Source: Fredinandcohnia quinoae
GTDB lineage: Bacteria > Bacillota > Bacilli > Bacillales > Bacillaceae_L
NCBI RefSeq assembly: GCF_022427965.1
Contig: NZ_JAKTTI010000001.1
Span: forward strand, 1-64,000
DNA: 64,000 nucleotides
Direction of reading: 5' to 3'
Below, piece by piece: positions 46,216-55,849 of the stretch. The number at the start of each line of letters is the position of its first letter. The first letter of the stretch is position 1. The notes beneath the pieces are model-generated. The model saw only the letters and a list, made by a program, of their open reading frames with translations. It ran no database searches and was not told the DNA's origin. The position numbers and the translations under genes are program-made.

Positions 46216-47448
46216 TCAATTTGCTCTAACTGGACCTTCAGACAGATGGAATGCCTTGTGTAGAGCGTTAATCGCCTTAACCATATCTGCTTCCTTAACT
46301 AGAACCCATATTGTTGTATGGCTATCGGCTGACTGTAGAATCTGTATACCTTGTTCAGATAGAGCTGTTACAATTTTAGCTGTCACACCTGGTACACCGT
46401 TCATTCCAGCACCAACAGTAGCTACTTTTGCACATTTTTCTGTAACTTGCGGCTCATAGCCTAATTCTCTTAATACATCGACTGCTCTATTTGTCATTTC
46501 ACCAGAGACAGTGTATACAACACCATTAGGGGTAATATTAAAAAAATCGACACTTATTTGTTCATTGGCCATTGCTTTGAATACTTCAGTTTGGAGATTG
46601 TATTGTCCCGTTTTTGCCTGTACCTTTAGTTGGGTTACATTTGTAACATGAGCAATCCCTGTTATTAATCGCTCTCTAACCTCTATTCCTTTTGTTCCTT
46701 TATCTAATGTAGTAACTAATGTTCCTGGTGAGTCTGAATAGGTTGACCTTACCCTAATCGGAACCTTTGCCTCCATAGCAAGCTCTACCGCTCTCGGGTG
46801 TATTACCTTGGCTCCTTGATATGCCATATTACAGATCTCATTATAAGTTACGATAGATAAAGGCTTAGCATCATCAACGATTCTAGGGTCTGCAGTCATA
46901 ACACCTTCGACATCCGTAAAAATATCGATCCAATCAGCTTGAAGGGCAACTCCAAGAGCTGCAGCTGATGTATCACTGCCCCCCCTCCCAATCGTAGTAA
47001 TATCCCCTATTTTAGTAATACCTTGAAATCCCGTCACTACTACAACATCATAATCTTCAAGTGATCTTAATAATCTTTCACATTTCATTTCGATTATTTT
47101 CGCATTAGAATACTCATTATTTGTTCTAAAACCAGCTTGCCCACCATTCAGTGCAGTTGCTTTTATACCATTTTTGTTTAACATATTCGTAAAAACAACA
47201 CTTGAAATGATTTCTCCACACGAAACTAGCATATCACTTTCTCTTTTCGTTATGGAAGCATTTGAACCACCAACTAAATCAATAAGTGTATCTGTAGCAT
47301 ATGGATCACCATATCTACCCATAGCTGAGACAACAACAACTACTTTATACCCATCTGCAATCGCATTCGTAACATGCCTTCTAGCAACTTCTCTAGTCTC
47401 TTCGGTACTTACTGAAGTTCCGCCAAATTTTTGAACAATGATGTTCAT
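46216..47448 (-). CDS. dapG: aspartokinase I (diaminopimelate-sensitive type)
   Basis: Phosphorylates aspartate, first step to lysine, threonine, methionine and diaminopimelate. 410 residues: kinase domain opening with VQKFGGTSV (residues 5-13), GFQGIT and IGRGGSDTSA, then tandem C-terminal ACT domains. In B. subtilis DapG (AK I) is the isozyme tied to sporulation through diaminopimelate. GGGGTGG precedes the ATG; 46 bases after asd. No lysine riboswitch is seen upstream, in line with this isozyme not being lysine-regulated. Confidence 0.95.
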   Translation of the reverse strand: MNIIVQKFGGTSVSTEETREVARRHVTNAIADGYKVVVVVSAMGRYGDPYATDTLIDLVGGSNASITKRESDMLVSCGEIISSVVFTNMLNKNGIKATALNGGQAGFRTNNEYSNAKIIEMKCERLLRSLEDYDVVVVTGFQGITKIGDITTIGRGGSDTSAAALGVALQADWIDIFTDVEGVMTADPRIVDDAKPLSIVTYNEICNMAYQGAKVIHPRAVELAMEAKVPIRVRSTYSDSPGTLVTTLDKGTKGIEVRERLITGIAHVTNVTQLKVQAKTGQYNLQTEVFKAMANEQISVDFFNITPNGVVYTVSGEMTNRAVDVLRELGYEPQVTEKCAKVATVGAGMNGVPGVTAKIVTALSEQGIQILQSADSHTTIWVLVKEADMVKAINALHKAFHLSEGPVRAN

Positions 47449-47494
47449 TATACCACCCCATGTTGTAAGAAAAGATAACTTTTTAAAATCTAAA

Positions 47495-48544
47495 TTATTT
47501 TACAAGTCCTAATTTTAATAGACTACTAGCTATCTGAACGGAATTCCATGCAGCACCCTTCAATAAATTATCTGAAACTACCCACATATGAAAACCTTCA
47601 TTATTATCCAAATCTTTACGAACCCTTCCAACAAATACTTCATTTTTTCCAACACAATTAATTGGCATTGGATATAGCTGCTCAGAAGGATTATCTTCTA
47701 AAATGATACCTGGTGATGCCGCTAGTAAGTCTTTAATTGCCGCAGAAGTTACATCACTTTGATCTGTTTCAAAATATACAGACTCAGAATGTCCAGTTTC
47801 AACAGGTAATCTGACACAAGTCGCAGCAACATGAAGATCTGGTAAATGCATAATCTTCTTTGTTTCGTTAATCATTTTCATTTCTTCAAAAGTAAATCCA
47901 TTATCCTCAAATTTATCGATTTGCGGAATCGCATTGCCTACAATTTGATAGTGCTTTTTATCGCCTTTTACTGGTAAAACTTCAGGTGTTACTTCTTCAC
48001 CAGCAATAATATTTCTTGTTTGTTTATTAAGTTCATCTATCGCAGCAGCACCGGACCCTGATACTGCTTGATAGGTTGAAACAATAACTTTCTTCAATCC
48101 ATACGCTCTTCTTATTGGTTCTAATGCGACAACCATTTGGATGGTAGAGCAATTAGGATTTGCAATGATTCCTTGATGCGTAAGTAGATCTTTCTCATTT
48201 ACTTCAGGAACAACAAGTGGTACACCTTCATCCATTCGGAAGGCACTTGTATTATCAACAACAATTGCACCACGTTTTACGGCTTCTGGTGCCAATTCCT
48301 TTGAGACACCACCGCCTGCACTAAACAAGGCGATGTGAACACCTTCAAATTTATCTGGCGTAGCAATCTCTACAGTTAGTTCTTGACCACGGAACAATAC
48401 TTTTTTACCTGCTGAACGTGCGGATGATAATAATGAAAGTTTTGTTAAAGGAAAGTTCGATTCCTCTAAGGTTTGAATCATTCTTGTTCCTACTGCACCT
48501 GTTGCACCAACGACAGCAACATGTAATTCATTACTAAATGTCAT
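47495..48544 (-). CDS. asd: aspartate-semialdehyde dehydrogenase
   Basis: NADPH-dependent reduction of aspartyl phosphate to the semialdehyde. 349 residues: nucleotide-binding GATGAVG (13-19), the active-site Cys132 (NPNCSTIQ), [10 protein letters not shown] and the later [10 protein letters not shown] motif with the catalytic His. Starts the metabolic trio asd-dapG-dapA; separated from spoVFB by a terminator, so it can be made outside sporulation. Confidence 0.96.
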   Translation of the reverse strand: MTFSNELHVAVVGATGAVGTRMIQTLEESNFPLTKLSLLSSARSAGKKVLFRGQELTVEIATPDKFEGVHIALFSAGGGVSKELAPEAVKRGAIVVDNTSAFRMDEGVPLVVPEVNEKDLLTHQGIIANPNCSTIQMVVALEPIRRAYGLKKVIVSTYQAVSGSGAAAIDELNKQTRNIIAGEEVTPEVLPVKGDKKHYQIVGNAIPQIDKFEDNGFTFEEMKMINETKKIMHLPDLHVAATCVRLPVETGHSESVYFETDQSDVTSAAIKDLLAASPGIILEDNPSEQLYPMPINCVGKNEVFVGRVRKDLDNNEGFHMWVVSDNLLKGAAWNSVQIASSLLKLGLVK

Positions 48545-48618
48545 ATTAAATACCCCTTCCTAATAAAAGCAATTACCTATTTTACGTTAATGATTTTTAT
48601 TTTATCATATTCACGCAT

Positions 48619-48655
48619 TAAAGAAGAGAAGAATTTAAATATTCTTTCTCTTCTG
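48619..48655 (-). terminator. terminator of spoVFAB
   Basis: AGAAGAGAAaGAAT / ATTCtTCTCTTCT, a long nearly perfect stem, 18 bases past the spoVFB stop, with a short T stretch. Confidence 0.7.
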
Positions 48656-48672
48656 TCATAGAATTTTCAAAT

Positions 48673-49278
48673 TTATGCTTCATCATCGCGGTATTTTTCA
48701 ATGATAACTGGTTGTAATTGCTTTCCTTCAATAGCAGAAAGTACGGTATCTTCAAGCATGTTCATTCTTGCTACCATCGAATTTGGCTTTTTCAAAGGAG
48801 AATCCTGCCCATAAGGAATAAAATATATATTTTTTGTTGCCATTAGACGCATTAGATTAACTCCATTTAATCCAAGGGCATCATTTGTGGAAATTCCTAA
48901 CACGACTGGTCGTTGATTTCGTAATGTGGCCTTTGCTGCCATTAATACAGGATTGTCAGTCATTGCATTGGCAAATTTACTCATTGAACTTCCTGTTAAA
49001 GGAGCGATTACCATACAATCCAATGGAATTTTCGGACCTAAAGGCTCTGCTTTAACAATTGAATCAATTACTTTTTTACCAGTTAACTCCTCGATTTTTG
49101 CAATCCATTCCTCGCCATCTCCAAAGCGTGTATTTGTTGACTGTACTGTATATGAAACGACTGGTAATACTTCTGCCCCAGCATCAACTAATCTTTTTAT
49201 TTCTGGCATTACCGCGTCATATGTGCAATGGGAACCTGTAAGACCAAAACCAATTCTTTTACCATTTAAATTAGTCAT
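48673..49278 (-). CDS. spoVFB: dipicolinate synthase subunit B
   Basis: Flavoprotein-like subunit of the mother-cell enzyme that converts dihydrodipicolinate to dipicolinic acid, the calcium chelator of the spore core. 201 residues; GFGLTGSHCTYDAVMPEI (residues 11-28) and APLTGSSMSKFANAMTDNPVLMAAK (about 93-117, in pieces) are family features. It begins directly after the spoVFA stop (TAA-ATG). Confidence 0.96.
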   Translation of the reverse strand: MTNLNGKRIGFGLTGSHCTYDAVMPEIKRLVDAGAEVLPVVSYTVQSTNTRFGDGEEWIAKIEELTGKKVIDSIVKAEPLGPKIPLDCMVIAPLTGSSMSKFANAMTDNPVLMAAKATLRNQRPVVLGISTNDALGLNGVNLMRLMATKNIYFIPYGQDSPLKKPNSMVARMNMLEDTVLSAIEGKQLQPVIIEKYRDDEA

Positions 49279-50178
49279 TTATTTTTTCTCCTCTCGTTGT
49301 TGTACTAACTCTCGTAGCAACTGTGACAATACATTTGCAATAATTTGCCCAGCTGTTTTTGGAGCAACAATTCCTGGTAAGCCTGGGGCTAACAATGCCT
49401 TAATTCCCCTTTTCTCAGCGTAACGAAAATCTGTGCCCCCTGGTTTTGAAGCTAAATCAACAATCAATGTATGTGCAGGCATTTTCGAAATGATACTTGC
49501 ATTCACTACCAAATGGGGAATGGTATTTATGCATACATCGATATCCTTAACATGATGTTCCAACTCTGCCAAGTGAAAAGGCGTCAATCCCATTTCTGTG
49601 ATTCTCGCAATATGTTCTGATTTTCTTGCTCCAACCTTAACATGTGCACCAAGAGCAGAAAATGATCGTGCAACACTCATACCTACTCTGCCTAATCCAA
49701 GAACAACAACTTTTGAATCATGTATCGTGATGTCAGTGTGTTGAATAACCATCATAATTGTACCTTCAACAGTTGGTATGGAATTATAGATAGCAACATC
49801 ATCACGTTCAAATAATTGGATTAATTTTCGATTACTACCACTTACAATTTGATTTAGATAGTCATTACTAATTCCAGAGAATACGATACAATGCTCTGGA
49901 GTTTCTGAAATAATTTCCTTTGTCAATATCACTGTTTCATTTGAAAAAATAGTTTCGACTTCACCCTCGCTGTTCGTTCCTGAGACAGGAAGGATCATAG
50001 CATCTATATCTGAAAAGTCGATTTCATCCATACGTTCTTTTGATGCTCCAGTAAATCCATGATCAAGTTGATCAAATCCGATTAATGAAATTCTTGAGTC
50101 TAATTCAACGAGTTTACGAATGACTTCTAATTGTCTTGCATCTCCACCGATAATAGCGATGTGCATATCAGTCAACAT
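49279..50178 (-). CDS. spoVFA: dipicolinate synthase subunit A
   Basis: NAD(P)-dependent dehydrogenase-like subunit of dipicolinate synthase. 299 residues: N-terminal domain with IAIIGGDARQLEVIRKL, then a Rossmann domain with VVLGLGRVGMSVARSF, and the C-terminal APGLPGIVAPKTAGQI. AGGTGA lies 8 bases before the ATG at 50178; an upstream GTG (50190) lies inside that site. Operon with spoVFB. Confidence 0.96.
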   Translation of the reverse strand: MLTDMHIAIIGGDARQLEVIRKLVELDSRISLIGFDQLDHGFTGASKERMDEIDFSDIDAMILPVSGTNSEGEVETIFSNETVILTKEIISETPEHCIVFSGISNDYLNQIVSGSNRKLIQLFERDDVAIYNSIPTVEGTIMMVIQHTDITIHDSKVVVLGLGRVGMSVARSFSALGAHVKVGARKSEHIARITEMGLTPFHLAELEHHVKDIDVCINTIPHLVVNASIISKMPAHTLIVDLASKPGGTDFRYAEKRGIKALLAPGLPGIVAPKTAGQIIANVLSQLLRELVQQREEKK

Positions 50179-50299
50179 AAGATTTATCACCTACTTTAAA
50201 AGCAAAAATTTTGATCAAATACCGTACTTTTATCTTGAATTTTGATATCAATAAAATCTTCTTCAATTTTATTTACTCCAACATCTTATGAATTGAAGG

Positions 50300-50362
50300 C
50301 TGAATAGGTGAATAAACAAATTACTATGCATTTGACGAATTGCCTTAGTTGCACTTATTCAG
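50300..50362. repeat. inverted-repeat element between spoVFA and ymxH
   Basis: CTGAATAGGTG (50300-50310) and CACTTATTCAG (50352-50362) pair with one G-T mismatch, bounding 63 bp with no coding frame. The ends (CTGAATA.., TTATTCAG) and flanking TCAG resemble the 98-bp element at 17960-18057, of which it may be a shortened relative. Confidence 0.4.
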
Positions 50363-50393
50363 ATCAGAAAGGGATGCTATCTTTTCCGAAAAC

Positions 50394-50421
50394 AAAAAAA
50401 TGACCCATAAAAAGGTCATTT
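50394..50421 (-). terminator. terminator of ymxH
   Basis: AAATGACC / GGGTCATTT-type stem with a loop of seven bases and a T run of at least seven on the minus strand. Confidence 0.88.
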
Positions 50422-50429
50422 CAATTTTA

Positions 50430-50681
50430 TTATTCTGTTGGGTATTCATCAGGTATATCTATGATAATCATATCTGAACCAATTTTTCGGATATGCTGCC
50501 AGGATACCCTCACTTCATTTCCCTGTTTTTTTAGCCCAAACCACTTCAGAGATGGGATGATGAGTGCTTTAATTTGACCAGTTTTTTCATCAATTTCTAA
50601 ATCAGTTTGGCCAAGTACCCCTAATCTTTCTGCACGCTTTACATCCACAATTTCCTTGCCACTTAGTTCACTTAATCTCAA
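50430..50681 (-). CDS. ymxH: YlmC/YmxH family sporulation protein
   Basis: 83-residue PRC-barrel-like small protein conserved among spore formers; role unclear. It opens with MRLSELSGKEIVDV and carries RLGVLGQTDLEID and the C-terminal IGSDMIIID. The start is a TTG at 50681, preceded by AAGGGGTGG; this choice reproduces the N terminus of B. subtilis YmxH. Longer readings from TTG at 50687 or 50699 are less likely. It lies 85 bases after mlpA. Confidence 0.88.
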   Translation of the reverse strand: MRLSELSGKEIVDVKRAERLGVLGQTDLEIDEKTGQIKALIIPSLKWFGLKKQGNEVRVSWQHIRKIGSDMIIIDIPDEYPTE

Positions 50682-50766
50682 AATCAACCACCCCTTCAAT
50701 ATCCCTTATTATATTGTATGGAGTAGTCCACTTTTTAGAAGTTAAACGTTATAACAATTCGTCAAA

Positions 50767-52008
50767 CTAATTCGAAAGTTTTTTCGGTAATTCCTCGGAC
50801 GGACTAATTAAAGCGACTGAATAATGATCTGTGAAAATTCGATTTGTCATTTCATTCACACTTTGTTCATTTACTTCATTAATTTCAGAAATAATCTCAT
50901 CAAGTGATTTATGCTTTTTCAATAAGAGTTCATTTTTTCCGTTTCGACTCATTCTACTATTTGTACTTTCTAGGCTCAGCATTAGGCTGCCCTTCATTTG
51001 TTCTTTGCTATTTTTTAATTCTTTAGCAGTGATTCCCTCTTGTTTTAACTTATCTAGTGTATCTTTAATTGTTTCAAATAATAAGTCTAATTGATTACTT
51101 CCTGTTCCTCCGTATACAGTAAGCATACCATTATCCTTATATGAGGAATGGTATGAGAACACTGAATATGCGAGTCCTCGTTGTTCACGTACTTCTTGGA
51201 AAAGTCTACTACTCATACTGCCGCCTAATATATTATTTAACACAATTAGATTGTAGATGTCCTTATCACCAATTTGTAAACCGTTAAACCCCATACAAAG
51301 ATGTGCCTGCTCTGTATCCTTTTTTCGGGTAATTGTATTTGAATGGAAGGTTGGTTTCCTTAATTCTTGTTTTTCATGCTTTGTTGAATATTTTCCAAAA
51401 TATTTTTCTACTTCAGAGATAAACTTTTCATCTATATTTCCTGCTACCGAAACAACTACATTTTCTGGAGTATACGTATCATTCATATACTGTCTGAGCA
51501 TATCACCGTTAAATGTTGTTAACGTTTTTTCAGTACCGAGAATTGGGTAGCCTAATGGGTGGTTTTCATAGCTTGCCTTGCTTAAAAGGTCATGGACAAT
51601 ATCATCTGGAGTATCTTCATACATTTTTATTTCTTCATAAACAACGCTTTTTTCCTTTTTAAGCTCTCCTTCATCAAATGTAGAATGAAAAAACATATCT
51701 GCGAGCACATCTAATGCGAAATTTGCATGCTCGTCGAGAACTTTTGCATAATAGCAAGTATATTCTTTTGAAGTAAAAGCGTTTACTTGACCACCTATAC
51801 TATCAAATGATTCTGCGATTTCTTTCGCAGTTCTTGTTTCTGTCCCTTTGAAAAACATGTGCTCCAAGAAGTGAGATATCCCATTATTTTGATCATTTTC
51901 ATTTCTTGAGCCAGTACCAATCCATATTCCAATTGCCACTGAACGTACTGTAGGGATGTTTTCTAAAACAATTCTAACGCCATTTTGACATGTATATCTT
52001 TTAATCAA
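50767..52008 (-). CDS. mlpA: M16 zinc protease MlpA (YmxG)
   Basis: Processing-peptidase-like metalloprotease, 413 residues. The inverted zinc motif HFLEH (H46, E49, H50), followed by MFFKGT, and the downstream YEEIKMYED ligand segment are intact. The C-terminal half holds GGSMSSRLFQEVREQRGLAYS (in pieces), the substrate-binding region. B. subtilis MlpA influences aprE expression. The start is TTG at 52008, ten bases after AGGAGG, matching the B. subtilis N terminus MIKRYTCQNG. Confidence 0.93.
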   Translation of the reverse strand: MIKRYTCQNGVRIVLENIPTVRSVAIGIWIGTGSRNENDQNNGISHFLEHMFFKGTETRTAKEIAESFDSIGGQVNAFTSKEYTCYYAKVLDEHANFALDVLADMFFHSTFDEGELKKEKSVVYEEIKMYEDTPDDIVHDLLSKASYENHPLGYPILGTEKTLTTFNGDMLRQYMNDTYTPENVVVSVAGNIDEKFISEVEKYFGKYSTKHEKQELRKPTFHSNTITRKKDTEQAHLCMGFNGLQIGDKDIYNLIVLNNILGGSMSSRLFQEVREQRGLAYSVFSYHSSYKDNGMLTVYGGTGSNQLDLLFETIKDTLDKLKQEGITAKELKNSKEQMKGSLMLSLESTNSRMSRNGKNELLLKKHKSLDEIISEINEVNEQSVNEMTNRIFTDHYSVALISPSEELPKKLSN

Positions 52009-52067
52009 GGTGTATTTTCCTCCTGTTTAAAACTCTTCGAACGATGCACTTCATTTTCTGCATTTAT

Positions 52068-53039
52068 CTACTTAGTTTTATATAATATACGTTCCTCACT
52101 TAATAATGTAGACACATTATCAATCAGATATTCTTTTTGTTTAATTGAAAGTATAAGTCTTTCCAGACTTTGAGCGGTAGGTGAAGTTGGATGCATCAAT
52201 ATCATTGCACCTGGATGGATTTTCGATAATACTCTTTCAACTAACACATGAGGTTGGGGACGTTTCCAATCAACTGTATCCACGCTCCACATTATTGTTT
52301 TCATTCCAAGTTCATCAGCAATTTTAACAACCTCAGCTCGATAACTACCACTTGGTGGTCCGAAAAGTGTTACCTGCTTCCCAGTTGTTGCTTCGATCAC
52401 ATCATTTGTTTGAATGAGCTGCTCCCGAATCAATTCAGCTGATAATTTTTCCATATTCGGATGTGAATATGAATGGTTTCCAACCTCATGTCCTGCATCA
52501 ACAATCATTTGAGTTAATTCAGGATTTTCCTTGACCCAACGTCCTTCTAAAAAAAAAGTTGCTTTAATATTATGCTTTTTTAATGTCGTTAACATGTCTG
52601 GAATGTACTCATTTCCCCACGCAACATTGATTAAAAATGATACCATTGGTTTATTAGGATGGCCTCTATATATAGCTTCTGCTGGAAGATCCTCTAGATG
52701 AATATTTGGTGGAGTTTGCTTGAAAACAAGTTTTTTTTCATCAAATTTTCCATCTTTCTTCATTCTTTCATGTGAAGCCTTCACATCAACCTTTAATCCG
52801 TTATAACCAGGCATCGCCTTCCATACGATATCAATTTTTGCATCCTCGGCTGGGATTTCATATTCAATTGATTTCTTTTCTATTTCAGATAGCAAGTTAT
52901 TTTGTCCAGAAACTGTAACACTCTCTTGATTATGTTTTAGGGCATTTACATAGTCTGTCGTATATGGATTTTGTAAAGATCCTATCGATAATAATAAAAT
53001 ACATATGAAAACAAAAAATTGTATGTAATGTTTTTTCAT
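52068..53039 (-). CDS. ylxY: YlxY, polysaccharide-deacetylase-like sporulation protein
   Basis: 323-residue secreted or membrane-anchored NodB-fold protein, with an N-terminal hydrophobic signal (about 5-24). The deacetylase fold is clear (ATFFLEGRWVKENPEL, GHEVGNHSYSHPNM), but the usual first motif TFDDGP is replaced by LINVAWG, so the catalytic base and first metal-binding Asp are missing. The His pair of the second motif is present. YlxY may therefore be non-catalytic or act differently; this replacement is also remembered from B. subtilis YlxY. GGGGGA precedes the ATG. Confidence 0.9.
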   Translation of the reverse strand: MKKHYIQFFVFICILLLSIGSLQNPYTTDYVNALKHNQESVTVSGQNNLLSEIEKKSIEYEIPAEDAKIDIVWKAMPGYNGLKVDVKASHERMKKDGKFDEKKLVFKQTPPNIHLEDLPAEAIYRGHPNKPMVSFLINVAWGNEYIPDMLTTLKKHNIKATFFLEGRWVKENPELTQMIVDAGHEVGNHSYSHPNMEKLSAELIREQLIQTNDVIEATTGKQVTLFGPPSGSYRAEVVKIADELGMKTIMWSVDTVDWKRPQPHVLVERVLSKIHPGAMILMHPTSPTAQSLERLILSIKQKEYLIDNVSTLLSEERILYKTK

Positions 53040-53120
53040 AGCTATCCCCCTCTTTACTAAAAAATATGTAAAGAAAGGACAAGGTAGAACTATGTATAAT
53101 TTGTTTCATTATATAAACCT

Positions 53121-53147
53121 AATAAGCCTGGAGATTCCAGGCTTATT
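53121..53147 (-). terminator. terminator of pnpA
   Basis: Twelve-bp perfect stem AATAAGCCTGGA / TCCAGGCTTATT with a 3-base loop, 5 bases past the pnpA stop. T tail is weak (AGGTTTAT). Confidence 0.75.
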
Positions 53148-53151
53148 ACAG

Positions 53152-55266
53152 TTATTGTTGTTGTTGTTTTTCTTTTTCTTCTTTCAATACAACTTTTCTT
53201 GAAAGATTAACACGGCCCTGCTTATCAATTTCCATTACTTTTACTAAAATTTCATCACCAATTGATACAACATCCTCAACTTTTCCAACTCTTTCTTCTG
53301 CTAATTCAGAAATATGGACAAGTCCGTCTTTGCCACTAAATATTTCAACAAAGGCACCAAATTTTTCAATTCGTTTTACTTTACCAAGATACATTTGTCC
53401 TACTTCAACTTCTCGAACAATGTCTTCGATAATTTTCTTAGCTTTTTGATTCATATTTTCATCTACTGAAGAAATGAACACAGTACCATCTTGTTCGATA
53501 TCAATTTTTACTCCGGTTTCATCAATAATTTTATTAATTTGCTTACCACTTGGTCCAATAACATCTCTAATTTTATCAGGGTTAATAGTCATCATTAAGA
53601 TTTTTGGAGCAAATTTTGAAAGCTCATTTCTTGGTTCATTAATTGTACTAAGCATAGAATCTAAAATTTGCATTCTGCCTTTTTTCGCTTGTTGAAGTGC
53701 TTCTTCAAGTATTTCACGTGATAATCCTTCAATTTTGATATCCATTTGTAGAGCTGTGACACCTTTAGAAGTTCCTGCAACCTTGAAATCCATATCTCCA
53801 AGGTGATCTTCCATCCCTTGAATATCTGTTAATACGGTATAATATTCACCTGACTTAACTAATCCCATTGCAATACCAGCAACAGGCGCCTTAATTGGTA
53901 CTCCTGCATCCATCATTGCTAGTGTACTAGCGCATATACTAGCTTGTGAGGTAGAACCATTAGACTCTAACACTTCCGAAACTAATCGAATTGTATAAGG
54001 GAAATCTTTTTCAGATGGAATAACCGGTTCTAATGCACGTTCCCCAAGCGCACCGTGTCCTATTTCACGACGTCCTGGTCCCCTCATTGGTCCTGTTTCA
54101 CCAACACTAAATTGAGGGAAATTATAGTGATGCATAAAACGCTTTGATTCCTCAATTCCTAATCCGTCTAAAATTTGCACATCCCCTAATGCTCCTAAAG
54201 TACAAATACTAAGAGCTTGAGTTTGTCCACGTGTAAACAACCCTGAACCATGGGTTCTAGGCAATTTACCAACTTCAGATGAAAGTGGTCTAATTTCATC
54301 AATTTTTCTTCCATCAGGACGAATCTTTTCAACAGTTATTAATCTTCTTACTTCTTCTTTTACTAATTTATTTAAAATTTCTTTTACTTGCTTTATTGTT
54401 TCTTCATCTACTTCTTGTGCTTCAAACTTTGCCACAACAAATGCTTTTACTTTATTTATGGCATCTTCTCTTGCATGTTTCTCAGCTACCTGTACAGCCT
54501 TTGTAATATCATTTTCGGCTAGTGTGCGAATTTCTTGTTCTAACTCTTGATCAAGCTCATATAATTCGATAACCAATTTTTCTTTTCCAATCGCTGCAGC
54601 AATTTCTTCCTGGAAGGATATTAAACGCTTAATTTCCTCGTGACCAAACATGATTGCCTCTAACATTGTTTCTTCCGGAACTTCTTCAGCCCCAGCTTCA
54701 ACCATATTTATAGCATCCTTTGTTCCTGCTACAACTAAGTGGATGTCACTTTTCTCTTGATCCGCAACAGAAGGATTAATGATAAATTCACCATCGATTC
54801 TTCCAACAGTCACTCCTGCGATAGGTCCTTCAAACGGAATATCTGAGACAGACAATGCTAATGAAGAACCGAACATTGCCGCCATTTCTGAAGAACAATC
54901 TTGATCAACACTCATTACAATGCTAATTACTTGAACTTCATTTCGAAATCCATCTGCAAATAAAGGACGAATTGGTCTATCAATTAGACGACTTGCAAGA
55001 ATTGCCTTTTCACTAGGTCTTCCCTCACGCTTAATAAACCCACCTGGAATTTTCCCAACTGCGTATAATCTTTCTTCATAATTAACTGTTAATGGGAAGA
55101 AATCTAATTTTTTTGGTTCCTTAGACGCTGTTGCAGTACTTAGCACAACAGTTTCACCGTAACGGACTAATACAGCTCCATTAGCTTGTTTTGCTAACTG
55201 ACCAACTTCAACTGTTAGTGTTCGGCCAGCCCAATCTATGGAGAAGACTTGCTTTCCTTGATCCAT
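53152..55266 (-). CDS. pnpA: polynucleotide phosphorylase
   Basis: Phosphorolytic 3'-5' exoribonuclease, main mRNA-degrading enzyme in Bacillus with RNase Y. 704 residues: two RNase PH domains, helical linker, KH domain ([20 protein letters not shown] region) and S1 domain ([21 protein letters not shown]), then a charged Gln-rich tail. [27 protein letters not shown] is the N-terminal hallmark (in pieces). AGAGGGG precedes the ATG. Follows rpsO by about 200 bases. Confidence 0.97.
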   Translation of the reverse strand: MDQGKQVFSIDWAGRTLTVEVGQLAKQANGAVLVRYGETVVLSTATASKEPKKLDFFPLTVNYEERLYAVGKIPGGFIKREGRPSEKAILASRLIDRPIRPLFADGFRNEVQVISIVMSVDQDCSSEMAAMFGSSLALSVSDIPFEGPIAGVTVGRIDGEFIINPSVADQEKSDIHLVVAGTKDAINMVEAGAEEVPEETMLEAIMFGHEEIKRLISFQEEIAAAIGKEKLVIELYELDQELEQEIRTLAENDITKAVQVAEKHAREDAINKVKAFVVAKFEAQEVDEETIKQVKEILNKLVKEEVRRLITVEKIRPDGRKIDEIRPLSSEVGKLPRTHGSGLFTRGQTQALSICTLGALGDVQILDGLGIEESKRFMHHYNFPQFSVGETGPMRGPGRREIGHGALGERALEPVIPSEKDFPYTIRLVSEVLESNGSTSQASICASTLAMMDAGVPIKAPVAGIAMGLVKSGEYYTVLTDIQGMEDHLGDMDFKVAGTSKGVTALQMDIKIEGLSREILEEALQQAKKGRMQILDSMLSTINEPRNELSKFAPKILMMTINPDKIRDVIGPSGKQINKIIDETGVKIDIEQDGTVFISSVDENMNQKAKKIIEDIVREVEVGQMYLGKVKRIEKFGAFVEIFSGKDGLVHISELAEERVGKVEDVVSIGDEILVKVMEIDKQGRVNLSRKVVLKEEKEKQQQQ

Positions 55267-55335
55267 ATTTTATAGTACCCCTCTCTATCTATACATTTTA
55301 TAACCAATGCATAATATGTCATCATATGTATTGTT

Positions 55336-55365
55336 AGTATGAACAAATTTATTTGAACATATCAA
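55336..55365 (-). promoter_or_regulatory. possible sigma-A promoter of pnpA
   Basis: Minus strand: TTGATA (55365-55360), 18-base spacer, CATACT (55341-55336), in the gap after the rpsO terminator. Moderate match only. Confidence 0.35.
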
Positions 55366-55441
55366 TATTAACGTAATATGTAAGATTCAATTAAAATGTA
55401 ACTTTATTTACTAGTTAATAACCGTACTTTTTTAAGCTAAT

Positions 55442-55468
55442 AAAAAAGCGGGAATTCTCCCGCTTTTT
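55442..55468 (-). terminator. terminator of rpsO
   Basis: AAAGCGGGA / TCCCGCTTT stem with short loop and six T residues on the minus strand. Confidence 0.92.
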
Positions 55469-55475
55469 GTGTTGA

Positions 55476-55745
55476 TTATCGACGTAGGCCAAGCTTGTTG
55501 ATTAGTTCACGGTAACGAGTTACGTCATTATTACGAAGATATGTTAATAAATTACGACGTTTACCAACCATCTTTAATAGACCACGACGTGAATGATGAT
55601 CTTTCTTGTGTGTACGTAAATGATCATTCAATTTATTGATTTGCTCAGTTAGGACAGCGATTTGAACTTCTGGTGAACCAGTATCATTCGCATGAGTTTT
55701 ATACTCGTTAATGATTTCATTCTTACGCTCTTGTGTGATTGCCAT
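55476..55745 (-). CDS. rpsO: ribosomal protein S15
   Basis: Small-subunit protein that binds the central domain of 16S rRNA early in assembly. 89 residues starting [12 protein letters not shown], with the conserved GSPEVQIA, [11 protein letters not shown] ([11 protein letters not shown]) and the YRELI region. The ATG at 55745 follows GGAGGTGAATAGG; an upstream GTG inside that site would add three residues and is rejected. Possible autoregulatory leader upstream. Confidence 0.98.
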   Translation of the reverse strand: MAITQERKNEIINEYKTHANDTGSPEVQIAVLTEQINKLNDHLRTHKKDHHSRRGLLKMVGKRRNLLTYLRNNDVTRYRELINKLGLRR

Positions 55746-55754
55746 CCTATTCAC

Positions 55755-55820
55755 CTCCTATTCTCGTAATCCCCAATTACCGAGCAGACGTTGGTGATTC
55801 GATCTGCCAAGCAATGGTTC
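55755..55820 (-). promoter_or_regulatory. candidate S15 autoregulatory leader
   Basis: The rpsO leader contains two consecutive stems just before the ribosome-binding site: GCAGA...TCTGC and CTCGgTAAT-TGGGG-ATTACGAG (55784-55763). S15 in Bacilli is known to bind its own mRNA leader; the position and structures fit, but the binding motif was not verified. Confidence 0.45.
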
Positions 55821-55849
55821 TATTCATACGTTAATTAGAATACAACTTT

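Noticed and set aside
47449-47494. Lysine riboswitch before dapG, or any riboswitch before ribC
   Set aside because: The gaps are too short and show no conserved riboswitch core; dapG and ribC are internal operon genes.
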